From Erythrobacter sp. (GTDB lineage: Bacteria; Pseudomonadota; Alphaproteobacteria; Sphingomonadales; Sphingomonadaceae): DNA of 64,000 nucleotides. Shown here one piece after another: positions 17,808 to 27,628 of this stretch (position 1 is the stretch's first letter; every line of letters starts with the position of its first letter). Made by a program: the position numbers and the translations under genes. The stretch lies in the NCBI GenBank assembly GCA_009993635.1, contig JAACTC010000009.1:248001-312000 (forward strand). The letters are read 5' to 3'. The notes below the pieces were generated by a model. That model saw only the letters and a program-made list of their open reading frames with translations, did no database searches and had not been told where the DNA came from.

Positions 17808-18983
17808 TCAAAAGGCCGGAATACCCGTGATCGCGCGGCCGAGGATCAGCGCGTGGACGTCATGCGTGCCCTCGTATGTGTTGACCGTTTCCAGGTTCAC
17901 CATGTGGCGGATCACCTGATATTCCTCGCTGATGCCGTTGCCGCCGTGCATGTCGCGCGCGACGCGGGCGATGTTCAGCGCCTTGCCGACATTGTTGCGC
18001 TTCACGATCGAGATCATGTCGGGCGACCAGTTGCCCTCGTCCATCAACCGACCGACCCGCAGCGACGCCTGCAGCCCCAGCGCGATCTCGGTCAGCATGT
18101 CGGCCAGCTTGAGCTGATAAAGCTGCTTGGAGGCGAGCGGCACGCCGAACTGCTGCCGGTCCAGCCCGTACTGTTTTGCAGCATCCATGCAGAACTCGGC
18201 CGCGCCCATGCTGCCCCACGAAATGCCGTATCGCGCGCGGTTGAGGCAGGAGAACGGACCCTTGAGGCCCTGCACTTCGGGGAACATGGCGGTGGCGGGA
18301 ACGCGCACCTCGTCCATCACGATCATGCCCGTGGTGCTCGCGCGCAGCGAGATCTTGCCCTCGATCTTGGGCGCGGAGACGCCTTCCATGCCTTTCTCAA
18401 GCACGAAGCCGCGGATCGCGCCGCCGTGGTCCTCGCTCTTGGCCCAGACGACGAAGACATCCGCGAAGGGCGAGTTGGAAATCCAGGTCTTGCTGCCCGA
18501 GATGACGTAGTCGTCGCCGTCTTTCTTGGCGTGGGTCTTCATGCCCGCCGGGTCGGAGCCCGCATCGGGTTCGGTCAGGCCGAAGCAGCCGATCAGCTCG
18601 CCGGAGGCGAGGCCGGGGAGGTACTTCTTCTTCTGCTCTTCGGTGCCGAAGGCGTGGATCGGGTACATGACCAGGCTGGACTGGACGCTGGCCATCGAAC
18701 GGTAGCCGCTATCGACCCGCTCGATCTCGCGCGCGATCAGGCCATAGGCGACATAGCCCGCGCCCGCACCGCCGTATTCCTCGGGGATTGTGGCGCCGAG
18801 CAGACCGGCCTGGCCCATCAGCGGAAACAGTTCGGGCGCGCTGGCTTCCTCGCGGAACGCCTCGATTACGCGCGGTTGCAGCTCCGATTGCGCGAATGCG
18901 TGCGCGGTTTCGCGGATCATCCGCTCGTCTTCGGTCAGCTGGTCGTCGAGGCGGAAGGGGTCGGTCGGGTCGAAGGGGATCAT
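17808..18983 (-). CDS. gcdH: acyl-CoA dehydrogenase, glutaryl-CoA dehydrogenase type
   Basis: A 391-aa FAD flavoprotein of the acyl-CoA dehydrogenase family. Motifs: [12 protein letters not shown] (FAD binding), [20 protein letters not shown], and the C-terminal [18 protein letters not shown] with the catalytic Glu. Overall sequence pattern (long [26 protein letters not shown] start) is like glutaryl-CoA dehydrogenases, which oxidise and decarboxylate glutaryl-CoA in lysine/tryptophan breakdown. Exact substrate is family inference. The start at 18983 gives the usual family length; the upstream in-frame ATG at 19025 adds 14 unlikely residues. Confidence 0.88.
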   Translation of the reverse strand: MIPFDPTDPFRLDDQLTEDERMIRETAHAFAQSELQPRVIEAFREEASAPELFPLMGQAGLLGATIPEEYGGAGAGYVAYGLIAREIERVDSGYRSMASVQSSLVMYPIHAFGTEEQKKKYLPGLASGELIGCFGLTEPDAGSDPAGMKTHAKKDGDDYVISGSKTWISNSPFADVFVVWAKSEDHGGAIRGFVLEKGMEGVSAPKIEGKISLRASTTGMIVMDEVRVPATAMFPEVQGLKGPFSCLNRARYGISWGSMGAAEFCMDAAKQYGLDRQQFGVPLASKQLYQLKLADMLTEIALGLQASLRVGRLMDEGNWSPDMISIVKRNNVGKALNIARVARDMHGGNGISEEYQVIRHMVNLETVNTYEGTHDVHALILGRAITGIPAF

Positions 18984-19128
18984 GGTGCTCGGGCTCGCTA
19001 TTTGAGATACCGCAGCCCATGGCAAATGCGGGCCGGTGCGGGCAAGCCCCGCCGCAGCTGCAATCGGCTGCCTGGTCGAGAGGAGTCGAAAGGAAATGCC
19101 CGCGCGCGCCGGGGGCGCAGGCGCTGGC

Positions 19129-19521
19129 TCAGACCGCTTCGATGTCCTGCTCTGCAGTCGCGCCTTCGGGCTGCAAGGTCAGCTGGACCTGCGTGATGAT
19201 GTCGCCGGGCGGGCACGGCTTGGCCAGCGCCAGCGTATCGGGGAAACGGCTGGCGACTTCTTCCAGCGGCAGATGCCCCGAATGGAAGATGACCGGTACG
19301 TCCTCCGCGATCAGCTTTTCCGCGAAAGGAAACACGACCGTATCGTGCAGACGGATGTCGAGGATCGCGAGATCGGGCTTGCGCTTCTGGAAGGCGAGCA
19401 TGGCCGAGTTGAGGTCGCCATGCGGACCCTCGACCTCGTAGCCGGCTTCGGCGATCGTGTCGGACAGGTCCATGCCCACGATCGGCTCGTCTTCAGCGAT
19501 GAGGATGACCGGTTGTTCCAT
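19129..19521 (-). CDS. stand-alone response-regulator receiver protein
   Basis: A 130-aa CheY-like receiver domain without an output domain. Acidic pocket residues E10 and D11 (LIAEDEP), the phospho-acceptor D55 ([10 protein letters not shown]) and the later Lys in LAKPCPPG are all present. Such single-domain regulators pass phosphate within relays. The start at 19521 has a GGGAGAG ribosome site. No sensor kinase is adjacent, so the partner is elsewhere. Transcribed alone. Confidence 0.9.
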   Translation of the reverse strand: MEQPVILIAEDEPIVGMDLSDTIAEAGYEVEGPHGDLNSAMLAFQKRKPDLAILDIRLHDTVVFPFAEKLIAEDVPVIFHSGHLPLEEVASRFPDTLALAKPCPPGDIITQVQLTLQPEGATAEQDIEAV

Positions 19522-19621
19522 GTGCTCTCCCACTGCGACCGCGATTTTTTATAACGGGCTTGGGAGAGGATCGTTCCACAATGGTCATTCTGGCAAGCGT
19601 TTTCTTGCTTGCGGCGCCAAG

Positions 19622-20266
19622 TCAGAGCTTTCCGAAGCGGGCCTCGAATGCGCCGGTATCGTCGCTGGCCAGCAGTTTGGCCTGCTCCACCCAGTCATCC
19701 CGGCGGATACGGCCCTTGAACCGTCCCAGCTGGTCGTCGATCCGGTCGATGTCGGATTCGGACCATGCGGCGATCTGCGCAAAGGATGTGACGCCGAGCG
19801 ACTCGAGCTGCGCGGCGAGTTTGGGTCCGACTCCCTTGAGGCGGGTCAGGTCGTCTGCGCCACCTGCCGGAGCCTTGGGCGATTCGGCCTGCTGAGTCGC
19901 CGCGGCGTCTACCGCCGCACCTGCGCCGCCGATCCCTGCGGCGGCTGTCGCGGGGGCCACCGGTTCAGCCGGTTCGGCTTTCGGCGCGGGAGCGGGCGCA
20001 GGTTCGGGTTTGGGTTTGGGTGCAGGTGCCGCTTCCGGAGCGGTTGTGCGCGGTGCCGGAGGCGGGGGTGCGGGGTCTTTCGCAGCCGCCGGTGGCGCGT
20101 CTATCAGTGCCTGGTTGCGCTTCGCGCCCGACGTTTCCTCTTCATCCACCTGCTCGCGCGTGACCTTGGTCTTGCGCGATCCTGACAGGAGGAACCAGGC
20201 GATCACGAAGCCGACCAGAACGGCCAGCAGGATCAGCAGCCAGTTGGCCTCGATCAGTTCAATCAT
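19622..20266 (-). CDS. membrane-anchored helix-hairpin-helix protein
   Basis: A 214-aa protein. Residues 6-30 form an N-terminal membrane segment, followed by a low-complexity Pro/Ala/Glu-rich linker (about residues 55-135) and a C-terminal helix-hairpin-helix pair (LTRLKGVGPKLAAQLESLGVTSFAQIAAW, read as GVGPKLA with the second hairpin). Similar C-terminal domains appear in proteins annotated as flap-endonuclease-like or with NADH dehydrogenase subunit E tails; no nuclease residues are visible here. DNA or protein binding near the membrane is possible. Function unknown. Confidence 0.75.
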   Translation of the reverse strand: MIELIEANWLLILLAVLVGFVIAWFLLSGSRKTKVTREQVDEEETSGAKRNQALIDAPPAAAKDPAPPPPAPRTTAPEAAPAPKPKPEPAPAPAPKAEPAEPVAPATAAAGIGGAGAAVDAAATQQAESPKAPAGGADDLTRLKGVGPKLAAQLESLGVTSFAQIAAWSESDIDRIDDQLGRFKGRIRRDDWVEQAKLLASDDTGAFEARFGKL

Positions 20267-20282
20267 GTGGGGCTAAGCCTCT

Positions 20283-20432
20283 CTACCGGTTGTCTTGGTG
20301 TTTTCTTTCCCGCGCATTAACGCGAAAGGCGTCCGCGCGCAAAGACCAAAGGTTCGCGGCCACCGCGCCCATCCCGAGCCCGGCGGCATACGCGGCCAGC
20401 GCCAGCAGGATCAGTTCCATCCAGATCGCCAT
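20283..20432 (-). CDS. small single-span membrane protein, 49 aa
   Basis: A 49-aa ORF with one hydrophobic segment (ELILLALAAYAAGLGMGAVA) and a basic C-terminal tail (NARERKHQDNR). It starts 17 bases after the OmpA-type gene stop in the same direction and may be co-transcribed. A weak AGGAACGG site lies upstream. The function is unknown; its short length makes it uncertain. Confidence 0.55.
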   Translation of the reverse strand: MAIWMELILLALAAYAAGLGMGAVAANLWSLRADAFRVNARERKHQDNR

Positions 20433-20448
20433 GTTCGTGCTGCCGTTC

Positions 20449-21201
20449 CTATCGTGCTGCCGGGGTGTCGATCGGGGTCGGCCTGGTCGTCTCGGTCGAG
20501 ACGACGCGGAACTCGATCCGCCGGTTGGCCGGGTCTGCCGGGTCCAGCCCCTGTGCGGGCCGGGTCGAGCCATAGCCTGTCGCGCGCAAGCTCTGCGCGG
20601 GGATGCCCCGCGCTACCAGTTCGCGCGCCACCGTCTGCGCGCGGTCCTGCGACAGCGCCAGATTGAGCTGGGGCGAACCCGATGTGTCGGTATGGCCCGA
20701 AATCGCAACGATCGCGCCCACGCACGGGCGCAGCGTGGCGGCCAGTTCGTCCAGCACCTCTTCGCTGCCGGGGATGAATTCGGCGGATGATTCCTCGAAC
20801 CGGATGGTGCGTTCGGCCAGCACGCCGAGAAGTTCGTTCTCGCAGCGCAGCGATTCGATATCGCTATCGCCCGAGGCCAGCATCGTCCCGTCGGTCCAGT
20901 GCACGCCGCCCACGCCGGGCAGGTCGGCAATCGCCTGCGCGATGCGCGCGCGTTCCAGTTCGGACAGGTCGCGATTGGGGGTCAGCCTGGGGTGACGCGA
21001 GGGCCAGCCGCGCGCGGTGGAGAACCGCACATCGACCGCCGGATCGCCGCCCCGCTGCGCAGGAAGCGCCGCCGCCTGCGTCGCGATCCGCGCGACGAGA
21101 TCGTCCGCGCTGCGGCTGGCGGCGAACAGCGCCATCGCGCACACCAGCAATGCGCCGGCGAGAATGACGAAGATCGGTTTGGGGGCGGGGCGATTGCTCA
21201 C
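20449..21201 (-). CDS. OmpA-family protein with N-terminal membrane anchor
   Basis: A 250-aa protein starting with GTG at 21201. An N-terminal hydrophobic segment (ILAGALLVCAMALFAA) anchors it in the inner membrane or acts as signal. The C-terminal OmpA domain carries ISGHTDTSGSPQLNLALSQDRAQTV and ATGYGSTRP, which bind peptidoglycan in the family. The region between (residues 35-125) resembles part of a BON-like domain (VRFSTARGWPSRHPRL). It lies downstream of a vWA-domain lipoprotein gene on the same strand. Confidence 0.83.
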   Translation of the reverse strand: MSNRPAPKPIFVILAGALLVCAMALFAASRSADDLVARIATQAAALPAQRGGDPAVDVRFSTARGWPSRHPRLTPNRDLSELERARIAQAIADLPGVGGVHWTDGTMLASGDSDIESLRCENELLGVLAERTIRFEESSAEFIPGSEEVLDELAATLRPCVGAIVAISGHTDTSGSPQLNLALSQDRAQTVARELVARGIPAQSLRATGYGSTRPAQGLDPADPANRRIEFRVVSTETTRPTPIDTPAAR

Positions 21202-21249
21202 CCCACCCCGATAACCGCAGCTTGCCCGTCAGGACAAGGTTTCAGCGCG

Positions 21250-22983
21250 TCACCTTTCCTCCAGACCGTCGGCCACGCTCACCAGCTTGATGAATTCCTG
21301 CCGGTAGAAATCGCGCTGTGGGCCTGCCAGCGTGCGAATTGCATCTAGGGAATAGCCATCCAGCAGCGTGTCGCCGCGCAGTTTCTGCGCAAAGGCCGCC
21401 ACCGCCGTGGCAAAGGCGAAATCGCCCGAAAGCGGCCCCGCATCGGCCAGCGATGCCGCTGGCAGCACCTGCGTGATCAGGGTGGAGGTATCGCCGTCGG
21501 GCTGCTTGTAGCGCAGCTTCACGAAGGCGGCCTCGCTCGCCTGCCCGCTGGCTGCCTGCGGCAGACGGTCCTGATAGCGGCGACCGGGGATCCAGCCCTC
21601 GCTGCTTGCGGGCACGACTTCGTAGATCGCGGTGACCTGATGGCCCGAGCCGATATCGCCCGCATCGACAGCGTCGTTGTTGAAGTCCTCTTCGCGCAGG
21701 ATGCGGTTCTCATACCCGATCAGCCGGTACTGGCTGATGACGGCGGGGTTGAACTCGACCTGGATCTTCACATCCTTGGCGATGGTGAACAAAGTCGCGC
21801 CCAGCTGTTCGCCCAGCACCTTTCGCGCCTCGATCGCCGAATCGATGTAGCCGTAATTGCCGTTACCCCGGTCGGCGATCTGCTCCATCAGGGCTTCGTT
21901 GATGTTGCCGCGGCCAAAGCCCAGCACGCTCATCGCGATGCCGTTGGCGCGCTTGTCCTCAACATATTCGAGCAGCGCGTCGTTATCGGAGAGGCCGACG
22001 TTGAAATCGCCATCGGTGGCGAGGATCACGCGGTTGATCCCGTCGACCTTGCTCGCCTCGGCAACGCGATAGGCCAGTTCCAGCCCTGCGCCGCCTGCGG
22101 TCGATCCACCGGCGTTGAGCGAATCCAGCGCAGCGAGAATTTCGCGCGAGTCGCTGGTCGGCTCCAGCACCAGCCCGGCCGCTCCGGCATAGACCACGAT
22201 CGAAACGCGGTCCTGCGGGGTCAGCTGGTTCACCAGCGTCTTCATCGCGGTCTTGACCAGCGGCAGCTTGTCGGGCGAGCTCATCGAACCCGATACGTCG
22301 AGCAGGAAGACGAGATTGGCCGCCGGGCGATCCGCCTTGGGTGCCTCGTACCCCGCAAGCCCGATCCGCACGAGGCGCGTTTCCGCATCCCACGGGGTGC
22401 GCGCGACATCCATGTTGACCGTGAACGGCGCGGCCTCTGCGCTTGTCGGGCGCGGATAGTCGTAGCGGAAATAGTTCACGAACTCCTCGGTCCGTACTGC
22501 GGCCTTCGGCGGAAGCTCCCCATCAGTCAGCATCCGGCGCGCGTTGGAATAGGAGCCCGTGTCGACATCGACCGAGAAGGTGGAGACCGGCTGTTCCAAC
22601 GTCACCGCGACGTCAGAAACGTCCTTGCCATCATACCGCTCCCGGTCGGGCTGGGTGGGCACGACGATGGAGGGCACGTAGCGCAGGTCGGGCGAGGTGG
22701 ATTGCTGAGACTCCGGCGTGGCCCCCTGCTCGGCGGCTGGGGCTCCGGTGACCATGATCGCGGTCTGCGCCCGGCTCACTGGAACCGCGCTCGCGTAGGC
22801 GCCCGGCGCGGGTGGAGGCGGCGGCGGGGGCGGAGGAGGTGGTGGTGGCGGCGGAGAGGGGATATTGCGATCCTGGCCAACCTTGCCGCCCGTCAGAACG
22901 ATTTCGTCGCTCTGATCGGCGGTGGCGCATCCTGCCAGCCCCAGGCTGACGATTGCGGCAACTGCGAGCTTCTTCATCCCCAT
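21250..22983 (-). CDS. von Willebrand factor A domain lipoprotein (YfbK type)
   Basis: A 577-aa protein. The signal peptide ends in a lipobox (LAGC, Cys19). Residues 44-58 are 15 consecutive prolines, then a linker, an N-terminal vWA_N segment (VSTFSVDVDTGSYSNARRML), the vWA domain with the MIDAS motif DVSGSMS (D229) and a C-terminal DUF3520 region. Proteins of this type are exported and bind divalent metal through the MIDAS; the role is not known. A GGGGAG ribosome site precedes the ATG at 22983. The proline run should need EF-P during translation. Confidence 0.87.
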   Translation of the reverse strand: MGMKKLAVAAIVSLGLAGCATADQSDEIVLTGGKVGQDRNIPSPPPPPPPPPPPPPPPAPGAYASAVPVSRAQTAIMVTGAPAAEQGATPESQQSTSPDLRYVPSIVVPTQPDRERYDGKDVSDVAVTLEQPVSTFSVDVDTGSYSNARRMLTDGELPPKAAVRTEEFVNYFRYDYPRPTSAEAAPFTVNMDVARTPWDAETRLVRIGLAGYEAPKADRPAANLVFLLDVSGSMSSPDKLPLVKTAMKTLVNQLTPQDRVSIVVYAGAAGLVLEPTSDSREILAALDSLNAGGSTAGGAGLELAYRVAEASKVDGINRVILATDGDFNVGLSDNDALLEYVEDKRANGIAMSVLGFGRGNINEALMEQIADRGNGNYGYIDSAIEARKVLGEQLGATLFTIAKDVKIQVEFNPAVISQYRLIGYENRILREEDFNNDAVDAGDIGSGHQVTAIYEVVPASSEGWIPGRRYQDRLPQAASGQASEAAFVKLRYKQPDGDTSTLITQVLPAASLADAGPLSGDFAFATAVAAFAQKLRGDTLLDGYSLDAIRTLAGPQRDFYRQEFIKLVSVADGLEER

Positions 22984-23064
22984 CGTACCAGTCTCCCCTT
23001 GGTATCGGTTCCTAGGCGGGCAAGGTCATCTTGCGCCAGTGAACGCTCTGTGAATTGCGGCCGA

Positions 23065-24624
23065 TCATCGCTCCGCGCTATCCGTCGCAAGGTCTTCTTT
23101 GGCCGCATCGTCGGCAGAGATGTTGCGCCGGAACAACACGCGGTCTTCCTCGCGAAAACCGATGAACCAGATGATCGCGCCGTAGGTCAGCAGGATTGCC
23201 GGGATCCCCACCAGCAGCTCCAGCCATTCGGGCAGCAGCGTCGCCACCCAGCCCACCGCAGCGGCGGGAATCGCGGCGATCACCAGGCCCCAGCGCAGAT
23301 TGTTGACCGGTTCGCCCAGGATGCGGCTGAGCATCACGCTCTTGGCGATGCTCGCCCCCGCGAGCGAAATGGCCAGCGCCAGCGCAGCGGCGGGCATGCG
23401 CAGGTATTCGGGCAGGTCGTAGGCATCGATGGCCAGCATGAACCCCACGGTCAGCACCGCCTGGAATGCGATGGTGGCCAGCGAAACGATCAGGTTGCGC
23501 TTGCGCGCGATGTAGACCAGCGCCGCTTCGGAGACGACCGCCAGCGCGGCGACCACTTCGGCAACCAGCAGGATCGAAAGCGCGCCGGTGCCGCTTACGA
23601 AGTCCGGCCCCAGCAGGCCCATCACCGCTTCGCCCGGTATCGCAAGCGCCAGCGCGACCCCGGCCTGCATCGCGACGATCCAGAAGCCCACCTGGCTCAC
23701 CTGCCTGGCGATGGCCGAACGGTCGCCCAGCTTCAGTGCGGAGGTGATGACCGGGCCGAGGATGGGATCGAAACTGGTCTTCAGCTTCTGTGCCAGTGTG
23801 GCGACCTGCTGCACGGCGAAATAGACGCCGACCTGCGCGGGCGTGGCGAACTGCGCCAGGATCGCGAGGTCGAGCTTGCGGGTGCCCCATTCCACCGCGT
23901 CGGCCCCCGCCAGCGGCAGGTTGCGCATGGCAAGGTGGAACACGCGCACCGGGTGCGGGCTCCATCCGCGTGGCAGCCCGTAATGGCGGATCGCGGGCAG
24001 GAACGCCGCGATCGACGCGGCGAGGATGGAGATCATGTAGGCCACTTCCAGCCCGCTGTCCGGAACCACGAAAAACAGCGCGCCCGCACCGATCGAAATC
24101 GCCCATGGCTCCACCAGCGCGCGGCTGCGCACCGTCGCGCCGATATCGTAGCGATAGGCGCAGGCGGCCAGCGCCACCTCGGTCAGCGCGAAGGGCAGGA
24201 TGGAAAGCGGCATCAGCCATGCAAGATCGCCATTGCGCCCGTTGGGGAACATCGGTTCGGGAAACAGCAGCAGCAACACCGTAAACAGCAGCGAGGTGAT
24301 GATGCTGAGCGCCATGGCATCGGCCACGATGTACGCGGGCGGGCGATGGTCGTCCTCGCTCAGCTGCTGGGCAAGGCCCCGCTTCTGCCCCAGCACCGCG
24401 ACCTGGCTCGCCAGTTCCACCACCACCAGCGCCGCCGCGAATCGGCCCAGCATGTCGTCGCCATACATGCGCCCTGCGATGAACAGGAACGGGATACGCG
24501 CCGCCAGCCGGAGCACGAAGCCGTAGAAATTGGTTCGCCCGCCGCGGGCCAGCGCGGCCATGTCTGCACTTGGTCCGTCGCTTGGCGGCGGGGCGCCCGG
24601 CGGGGTAGTGGTGCGCTCGCTCAA
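23065..24624 (-). CDS. polysaccharide flippase-like membrane protein (Wzx/MATE fold)
   Basis: A 519-aa membrane protein with about 12-14 hydrophobic segments, of the oligosaccharide/lipid flippase type. The pattern FYGFVLRLAARIPFLFIAGRMYGDDMLGRF at the start and the SILLVAEVVAALAVVSEAALVY segment fit this group. I place the start at TTG 24624, which overlaps the gpsA stop as TTGA and has GAGAG upstream; ATG 24561, 21 codons later, is a serious alternative. It is the third gene of a tsaD-gpsA-flippase operon. Which glycan it moves is unknown. Confidence 0.78.
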   Translation of the reverse strand: MSERTTTPPGAPPPSDGPSADMAALARGGRTNFYGFVLRLAARIPFLFIAGRMYGDDMLGRFAAALVVVELASQVAVLGQKRGLAQQLSEDDHRPPAYIVADAMALSIITSLLFTVLLLLFPEPMFPNGRNGDLAWLMPLSILPFALTEVALAACAYRYDIGATVRSRALVEPWAISIGAGALFFVVPDSGLEVAYMISILAASIAAFLPAIRHYGLPRGWSPHPVRVFHLAMRNLPLAGADAVEWGTRKLDLAILAQFATPAQVGVYFAVQQVATLAQKLKTSFDPILGPVITSALKLGDRSAIARQVSQVGFWIVAMQAGVALALAIPGEAVMGLLGPDFVSGTGALSILLVAEVVAALAVVSEAALVYIARKRNLIVSLATIAFQAVLTVGFMLAIDAYDLPEYLRMPAAALALAISLAGASIAKSVMLSRILGEPVNNLRWGLVIAAIPAAAVGWVATLLPEWLELLVGIPAILLTYGAIIWFIGFREEDRVLFRRNISADDAAKEDLATDSAER

Positions 24625-25622
24625 GCGGGGCGACTCTCGGTTGTCAGCGGGCGGGACAGCAGGCCTTCGGCAATGTCGGCGGCGCGTGCGCCATCCAGCA
24701 GTGCGACCACCGCGTCGACGATGGGCATGTCGATCCCTTCGGCCCGCGCCAGCCGCTGCAGGACCGGTGCGGTATGCGCGCCCTCGGCCACGGTGTGGCG
24801 GTTCGCCATCAGGTCGGCCGCGCTCTGGCCTTCGCCGATCGCCTTGCCGAGCGAGAAATTGCGGCTGGAGGTGGACGAGCAGGTGAGCACCAGATCGCCC
24901 AGCCCGCACAGGCCGGCCATCGTATCGAAGCTGGCCCCGCGCAATGCGCCGAAGCGTGCCATTTCGGCAAAGCCGCGCGTGATCAGCGCGTTGCGTGCAT
25001 TCTGGCCGAGCGCCAGCCCGTCGACCACGCCGCATGCGATCGCGAGCACGTTCTTCACCGCGCCGCCGATCTCCGCGCCGATCAGGTCGTCGCTGTAATA
25101 GGGCCGGAAGGTCGGCCGCGCGATCACCGGGGACAGCCTCTCCCACTGTTCCTGCCCGCCTTCGCACGCCAGCGTGACGGCGGCGGGCAGCCCGGCGGCA
25201 ACCTCGTGCGCGAAGGTCGGCCCGGACAGCGCGGCCAGCGCGGCGTTGGGGCAGGTCTTGTGCGCGACATCGCTCATCAGGTCGCCGCTCGCCTGTTCGA
25301 TGCCCTTGGCGCAAATTACCAGATCGCCCGCAAAATCGGGCAGCCTGGCCAGCACCTTGCCCAGATGCTGCGCGGGCACCACCGCAAGGATCGTTCCGCA
25401 ATCCGCCACCTCGGCAAGATCGCCCGTCGCGCGGATGCCGGGCGAAAGCTGTGCGCTGGGCAGGAAGCTTTCATTGCGATGATGCTGGTTGATATCGGCA
25501 ACCACCTCGGGCTCCAGCGCCCACAGCAGCACATTCCGCCCGTCGCTGGCGAGCATCTGCGCAAGCGCGGTGCCCCATGCGCCGCCACCGAGGACGGCGA
25601 CCTGGGTATCGGTATCGCTCAT
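24621..25622 (-). CDS. gpsA: glycerol-3-phosphate dehydrogenase [NAD(P)+]
   Basis: A 333-aa enzyme making sn-glycerol 3-phosphate from dihydroxyacetone phosphate for phospholipid synthesis. The NAD-binding motif VLGGGAWGTALAQ is at residues 9-21, with LSGPTFAHEVAAGLPAAVTLA and the catalytic-Lys region AVKNVLAIACGVVDGL later. Start ATG 25622 overlaps the tsaD stop as ATGA. Length and motifs are normal for the family. Confidence 0.96.
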   Translation of the reverse strand: MSDTDTQVAVLGGGAWGTALAQMLASDGRNVLLWALEPEVVADINQHHRNESFLPSAQLSPGIRATGDLAEVADCGTILAVVPAQHLGKVLARLPDFAGDLVICAKGIEQASGDLMSDVAHKTCPNAALAALSGPTFAHEVAAGLPAAVTLACEGGQEQWERLSPVIARPTFRPYYSDDLIGAEIGGAVKNVLAIACGVVDGLALGQNARNALITRGFAEMARFGALRGASFDTMAGLCGLGDLVLTCSSTSSRNFSLGKAIGEGQSAADLMANRHTVAEGAHTAPVLQRLARAEGIDMPIVDAVVALLDGARAADIAEGLLSRPLTTESRPA

Positions 25623-26647
25623 GCTTTTACTCCTGCGCCGCGGGCCGGCTCTGCTTCGAGATCGAGCGGCCAGCGCGGCCGCGCCTTGAAATCGAGTGGA
25701 TCGTTCTGGCCCAGCCGTTCGCACCCGGCCCACGCGATCATCGCCGCGTTGTCGGTGCACAATCGGGGCGGCGGAGCGACGAAGCGCATGGCGTGCCTGG
25801 CGGCGAGCGCCTCCAGCGCGGCGCGCACGCTCGCATTGGCTGCGACCCCGCCTGCCACCACCAGCGCCGGGGCATGGCCGCCATTCGCAATGGCGCGATC
25901 CAGCCGGTCCGTCAGGCAGTCGATTGCCGCCTGCTGGAAGCTGGCGGCGATATCCGCCGTGGAATATTGGCCGCTCTCGTGCGCGCGCATCACCGCGCTT
26001 TTCAGCCCGGCGAACGAGAAATGCGGTTCCTTGCCGCCGACCAGCGGGCGCGGCAGCGGGACGGCCTTCGCATCGCCTTCGTGCGCCAGCCTTTCCACCG
26101 CCGGGCCGCCGGGGAAGCCGATGCCCAGGATCTTGGCGGTCTTGTCGAACGCCTCGCCCACCGCGTCGTCGATGGTGGTCGCCAGCCGTCTGTATTGCCC
26201 CACGCCCTCGCACCGCAGGATCTGGCAGTGCCCGCCCGAGACGAGCAGCAGGAGGTAGGGAAAGTCCAGCTCCGGATCGACCAGCCGGGGGCTCAGCGCG
26301 TGGCCTTCCAGATGGTTGATCGCGATCAGCGGCAGGTTGCCCGCCATTGCCAGCGCCTTGGCGCTGACCAGCCCCACCATCACGCCGCCGATCAGCCCGG
26401 GTCCGGCAGTGGCAGCGATCGCGGCGAGATCGCGCAGCTCCAGCCCGGCTTCGTCCATCACCTCCGCGATCATCGGCGCGATCCGGTCCGCATGGGCGCG
26501 CGCGGCGATTTCGGGCACGACGCCGCCATAGGGGCGATGCGCCTCATCCTGCGAGGCGACGCGTTGCGCGACGATCCGCCGGTCGGACGCCACCAGCGCC
26601 ACCGCAGTTTCGTCGCAACTGGATTCGATCCCGAGTACCACCGGCAT
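25619..26647 (-). CDS. tsaD: tRNA N6-threonylcarbamoyladenosine transferase TsaD
   Basis: A 342-aa protein that transfers threonylcarbamoyl to A37 of ANN-decoding tRNAs with TsaB/E. The start MPVVLGIESSCDET, the metal-binding HxxxH (HLEGH near residue 111) and LLLVSGGHCQI and GVAANASVRAAL are all family motifs. It is divergent from hemC with 45 bases between, an arrangement seen in many alphaproteobacteria. It leads the tsaD-gpsA-flippase operon. Confidence 0.96.
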   Translation of the reverse strand: MPVVLGIESSCDETAVALVASDRRIVAQRVASQDEAHRPYGGVVPEIAARAHADRIAPMIAEVMDEAGLELRDLAAIAATAGPGLIGGVMVGLVSAKALAMAGNLPLIAINHLEGHALSPRLVDPELDFPYLLLLVSGGHCQILRCEGVGQYRRLATTIDDAVGEAFDKTAKILGIGFPGGPAVERLAHEGDAKAVPLPRPLVGGKEPHFSFAGLKSAVMRAHESGQYSTADIAASFQQAAIDCLTDRLDRAIANGGHAPALVVAGGVAANASVRAALEALAARHAMRFVAPPPRLCTDNAAMIAWAGCERLGQNDPLDFKARPRWPLDLEAEPARGAGVKA

Positions 26648-26692
26648 GGTCCTTTCCCTTAAAGCAGAGCGAGGGTAGGGCAAGCAAAGCCT

Positions 26693-27622
26693 ATGCAGAC
26701 ACAGCCCCTCATCCGCCTGGGAACCAGGCGTTCGCCGCTCGCGATGGCGCAAGCCCATGAAACCCGCGCACGCCTGTGCGCCGCGCATGACTGGGATGAA
26801 AGCGCGGTCGAGCTGGTCCCAGTGGTCGCCGGGGGGGACAAGATCCAGGACCGACCGCTCGCCGACATGGGCGGTAAGGCGCTGTGGACGCGCGAGCTGG
26901 ATGGCTGGCTGCACGAAGGGCGGATCGATGCCGCGGTGCATTCGCTGAAGGATGTCGAGACATTGCGGCCCGACTGGATCGCGCTGGCTGCGATCCTGCC
27001 GCGGGCCGACCGGCGCGATGTGCTGCTGGGCGCGCCGTCGATCGACGCGATTGCACAGGGCGCGCGGCTGGGCACCAGCGCGCCGCGCCGCGCCGCGCAG
27101 ATGAAGAACCTCCGCCCCGATATCGAAGTGGTGCTGTTTCGCGGCAATGTCGCGACGCGGATGGCCAAGCTGCAGGCTGGCGAGGCCGACGTAACGCTGC
27201 TCGCCGCCGCCGGGCTTGAGCGGCTGGGGGAGAGCGGCGTCGGCACCCCGCTGGAAGTGGCCGAGTGGCTGCCCGCCCCGTCGCAGGGCGCGATCGGGAT
27301 CGAATGCCGCAGCGACGACGAGCAGACGCTGGGCTACCTCGCCGCGATCGACCATGCGCCATCGCGCGCCGAAGTGCGGGCGGAGCGTGCGCTGCTCGAA
27401 GCCCTGGGCGGATCGTGCCACAGCCCGGTGGGCGTGTTGGCCGAAGCTGACGGCGAGGCGATCCGCATGGTCGCCGCGCTGTTCAGTGCCGACGGGGCGG
27501 AGCGGGTCGATGGCGAAGCCTCGCTCGCGCCGCACGACGACGATGCGGTGCGTGCGCTTGCGGCAGACCTGCTGGGCCTCGCGACGCCCGGTATCACGGC
27601 GCTGTTCACGGGCGAGGGCTGA
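26693..27622 (+). CDS. hemC: hydroxymethylbilane synthase
   Basis: A 309-aa enzyme joining four porphobilinogen molecules into hydroxymethylbilane in haem synthesis. Motifs: LIRLGTRRSPLAMAQA, the DGRIDAAVHSLKD-like segment, and Cys242 in LGGSCHSPVG, which carries the dipyrromethane cofactor. hemD follows 6 bases after the stop. The very short divergent spacing to tsaD implies overlapping promoters. Confidence 0.95.
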   Translation: MQTQPLIRLGTRRSPLAMAQAHETRARLCAAHDWDESAVELVPVVAGGDKIQDRPLADMGGKALWTRELDGWLHEGRIDAAVHSLKDVETLRPDWIALAAILPRADRRDVLLGAPSIDAIAQGARLGTSAPRRAAQMKNLRPDIEVVLFRGNVATRMAKLQAGEADVTLLAAAGLERLGESGVGTPLEVAEWLPAPSQGAIGIECRSDDEQTLGYLAAIDHAPSRAEVRAERALLEALGGSCHSPVGVLAEADGEAIRMVAALFSADGAERVDGEASLAPHDDDAVRALAADLLGLATPGITALFTGEG

Positions 27623-27628
27623 CCGCCG

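Noticed and set aside
21640-25098. A plus-strand open frame of 1152 codons
   Set aside because: It runs antisense through the vWA, flippase and gpsA genes. It arises from high GC, has a His/Arg/Gln-rich composition and no domain; the minus-strand genes have intact motifs.
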